From: PSRJ01 sp963825305
GTDB lineage: Bacteria; Acidobacteriota; Terriglobia; Bryobacterales; Bryobacteraceae
Assembly: GCA_963825305.1 (NCBI GenBank)
Contig: CAWGTA010000003.1
Span: 310,001-374,000 of the forward strand
Length of the DNA: 64,000 nt
Direction: 5' to 3'
Shown here: positions 62,135 to 64,000 of the stretch, one piece after another
Layout: the number at the start of each line of letters is the position of its first letter
Position numbering within the stretch: the stretch's first letter is position 1
The notes under the pieces: generated by a model
The model's input: only the letters and a program-made list of their open reading frames with translations
The model's database searches: none
What the model was told of the DNA's origin: nothing
Translations under genes and position numbers: made by a program

Positions 62135-62753
62135 GATTTCGGTTCTTTTGGTGGACGATCACAGCCTGGTACGGCAAGGTTTTCGCCGGATGCTGGAGGA
62201 CGATGCGGAGATCGAAGTGGTGGGCGAGGCTATGGACGGCCACGAGGCGATCGAACGCGCCCTGGCGCTGCGCCCGGATGTAGTGGTCATGGATTTCGCT
62301 CTGGCAAGCATGAACGGCGCCATGGCTACGGCACAGATCGTGAAGTCGCTGCCGGAAACTGCCGTACTGGTTCTCAGCATGCACTCCGAGCCGAATTACG
62401 TGCGCACTTGTCTGGAGGCCGGCGCTCGCGGCTATTTACTCAAGAACGCCATGGATCTGGAATTGGTGCAAGCAGTCAAGGACGTGGCGGCCGGAGTCAA
62501 GGTGATGGATCCACGCCTCGGAACAGTTTCGGACTCGCCCGCCGAGGGGCGGACGACGTTAACCGCACGGGAACTGGAGGTTCTACAGCTCATTGTCTAC
62601 GGCAAGTCCAACCGGGAGATTGCCGCGCTTCTGGGCCTCAGCGTGAACACAGTAGCGGTCCACCGCGCGAACTTGATGCAAACCCTCGGCATTCATAACA
62701 CAGCCGAACTGGTGGTCTACGCAATCCGGAACGGCCTGGCGAGTATCTCGTGA
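62121..62753 (+). CDS. NarL/FixJ-type response regulator with LuxR helix-turn-helix
   Basis: A 210-residue regulator. ATG 62121 is chosen: CGGAGG lies six bases upstream, while the ATG at 62115 is too close to it. The receiver has VLLVDDHSLVRQGFRRML, Asp58 in VVVMDFALASMNGAM and lysine in GYLLKNAMD. The LuxR domain has LTARELEVLQLIVYGKSNREIAALLGLSVNTVAVHRANLM. It is the likely partner of the preceding kinase. The next CRTAC1 gene begins at its stop codon, so the system is embedded among CRTAC1 genes and may control them. Confidence 0.92.
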   Translation: MAKNRISVLLVDDHSLVRQGFRRMLEDDAEIEVVGEAMDGHEAIERALALRPDVVVMDFALASMNGAMATAQIVKSLPETAVLVLSMHSEPNYVRTCLEAGARGYLLKNAMDLELVQAVKDVAAGVKVMDPRLGTVSDSPAEGRTTLTARELEVLQLIVYGKSNREIAALLGLSVNTVAVHRANLMQTLGIHNTAELVVYAIRNGLASIS

Positions 62754-64000
62754 CGCGCCGAACCCTTTTGACAGGCGTTACCGGGATGGCTGCCGCGGCT
62801 GCGGATACCGGCCCCGGATTCCGCTTCTCCAATGTCACGTTAGCCGCTGGACTCGGCTTTCAGCACAATGCAGGAGCTTTCGGCGCAAAATATTTGCCTG
62901 AGACGATGGGGCCCGGTTGCGCGTTTCTTGACTACGACCGCGACGGTTGGCTCGATATTTTGTTGATCAACGGAATGGATTGGCCGGGCCACAAAAAACG
63001 GCGCAGCACGATGCACCTATACCGGAACAATCGGAATGGAACTTTTACGGATGTCACCGAGCGAGCCGGACTTGCGGTGGAACTTTACGGCATGGGGGTT
63101 GCCGTCGCCGACTACGATAACGACGGCTACCCGGACATCCTGGTCACAGCGGTGGGGCAAAACCGTCTGTTCCGCAATACCGGAAAAGGGTCCTTCGTCG
63201 ATGTAACGGAAAAGGCCGGTTTGGGCGGCCGCAACTCATTCAGCACGTCGGCTCTTTGGTTCGATTTCGATCGCGACGGACACCTGGATTTGTTTGTGTG
63301 CAATTACGTCAAGTGGTCGCCCGAGCACGATGTCTTCTGCAGTGTGGATGGTAAGCGCAAGTCATATTGCACACCCGAAGCATATCGAGGATCCACCTGC
63401 TGGCTCTTCCGGAATCGCGGCGACGGCACCTTCGAGGATGTTACCGCCAAAAGCAGCATCTTCGACACCACTTCGAAATCGCTGGGAGTGGCACTGCTCG
63501 ATTACGACCGCGACGGATGGCCGGATATCCTGGTGGCCAATGACACGCAGCCCAATAAGCTCTACCGAAATTTGCGGAACGGCACCTTTGAAGACGTAGG
63601 GGTCATGGCGGGCATCGCCTTCAGCGAAGATGGTAAGGCCCGCGCCGGTATGGGAATCGACGTCGGCGATTTCGAAAATTCGGGATCGTTTGGAATCGTG
63701 ATTACCAATTTTGACAACGAAATGATCGCCCTCTATCAGCCAACCGGTGCGGGGACCTATTCTGATGTGGCCCTGAAGACCGGTGTCGGACAAGCCTCCC
63801 GCAACAGTTTGGGTTTCGGCTGTCTTTTCCTGGATGCTGACCTGGATGGCCGGCTGGACCTTTTGGCGGTGAATGGCCATATCGATGAGACGGTCCGCAA
63901 TCTGCCGCGCAACGTGGGATATGCGCAGCCGCCCCAGCTTTTTCTCAACCAAGGCCCTGGCCGGTTCCGGGATCGAGCCCGGGAGGTGGGCGCCGATTTC
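62750..64000 (+). CDS. CRTAC1-type protein, N-terminal part (runs off the window)
   Basis: GTG 62750 overlaps the regulator's stop by four bases (GTGA). The start (MTRRTLLTGVTGMAAAAAD) has a twin-arginine-like motif, so Tat export is possible, unlike the Sec-type signals of the other CRTAC1 proteins here. The frame stays open to the window's end: FRFSNVTLAAGLGFQHNAGA, then FG-GAP repeats DYDRDGWLDILL, DYDNDGYPDILV, DFDRDGHLDLFV, DYDRDGWPDILV and DADLDGRLDLLA. The ASPIC/UnbV domain expected at the end lies outside. It is a close relative of the gene at 59125. Confidence 0.9.
   Translation, partial: MTRRTLLTGVTGMAAAAADTGPGFRFSNVTLAAGLGFQHNAGAFGAKYLPETMGPGCAFLDYDRDGWLDILLINGMDWPGHKKRRSTMHLYRNNRNGTFTDVTERAGLAVELYGMGVAVADYDNDGYPDILVTAVGQNRLFRNTGKGSFVDVTEKAGLGGRNSFSTSALWFDFDRDGHLDLFVCNYVKWSPEHDVFCSVDGKRKSYCTPEAYRGSTCWLFRNRGDGTFEDVTAKSSIFDTTSKSLGVALLDYDRDGWPDILVANDTQPNKLYRNLRNGTFEDVGVMAGIAFSEDGKARAGMGIDVGDFENSGSFGIVITNFDNEMIALYQPTGAGTYSDVALKTGVGQASRNSLGFGCLFLDADLDGRLDLLAVNGHIDETVRNLPRNVGYAQPPQLFLNQGPGRFRDRAREVGADF

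Noticed and set aside
1..64000. tRNA, rRNA, CRISPR, insertion sequence or prophage
   Set aside because: No cloverleaf, ribosomal, repeat-spacer, transposase or phage-like sequence was seen in any part of the window.

Overview
The window is high-GC, gene-dense DNA of the kind found in soil Acidobacteriota, most likely the Bryobacterales/Solibacter group. This is inferred from the gene families, not from a marker gene: four FG-GAP proteins ending in ASPIC/UnbV domains (CRTAC1 type), a DUF1800/DUF1501 pair, a PEP-CTERM protein, and many secreted hydrolases and dispersed palindromic repeats. No tRNA, rRNA, CRISPR array, transposase or phage gene was seen.

Layout. 0-3.1 kb: a NitT/TauT-type ABC transporter (fused double permease plus ATPase), minus strand. 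3.2-14.8 kb: a phosphate/polyphosphate locus with ppk1, a PhoR-type kinase, pstSCAB, two phoU paralogues with a lone receiver protein between them, and a PAS histidine kinase; no PhoB gene is present. 14.9-18.9 kb: a secreted DUF1800 protein and a Tat-exported DUF1501 protein. 19-21.9 kb: an NAD-dependent epimerase, two secreted proteins and a tiny CPXCG zinc-ribbon protein. 22-25 kb: KdpE and two KdpD-like proteins that have only the cytoplasmic KdpD/USP part. 25-29 kb: a small membrane protein, an acyltransferase, a glycosidase-like protein and a DegT aminotransferase. 29-33 kb: an MFS transporter, a secreted zinc-peptidase-like protein, a thioredoxin-like protein and a metallo-beta-lactamase-fold hydrolase. 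33.3-38.7 kb: a Tat carboxylesterase, a triplicated SnoaL-like protein, a DUF6282 hydrolase and a methyltransferase. 38.6-44.7 kb: a tightly overlapping minus-strand operon (di-haem cytochrome c peroxidase-like, O-methyltransferase, PseB/CapD-type dehydratase, NeuC-type epimerase, DegT aminotransferase). 44.9-64 kb: an RnfD-like/Sel1 fusion, the CRTAC1 proteins, a five-haem cytochrome with TPRs, a toroid/PEP-CTERM pair, and a NarL-type two-component system read between two CRTAC1 genes.

A striking technical property is that six genes are broken by eight frameshifts, and each one I could resolve is explained by a single extra base, never a lost base or a substitution stop. This points to insertion-type sequence errors more than to gene decay, so the genes are annotated at full length with the break positions given.

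The gaps hold at least four families of short palindromic repeats, some in inverted pairs like REPIN/MITE elements, and two promoters whose -10 box sits exactly six bases before the ATG, suggesting leaderless transcripts.
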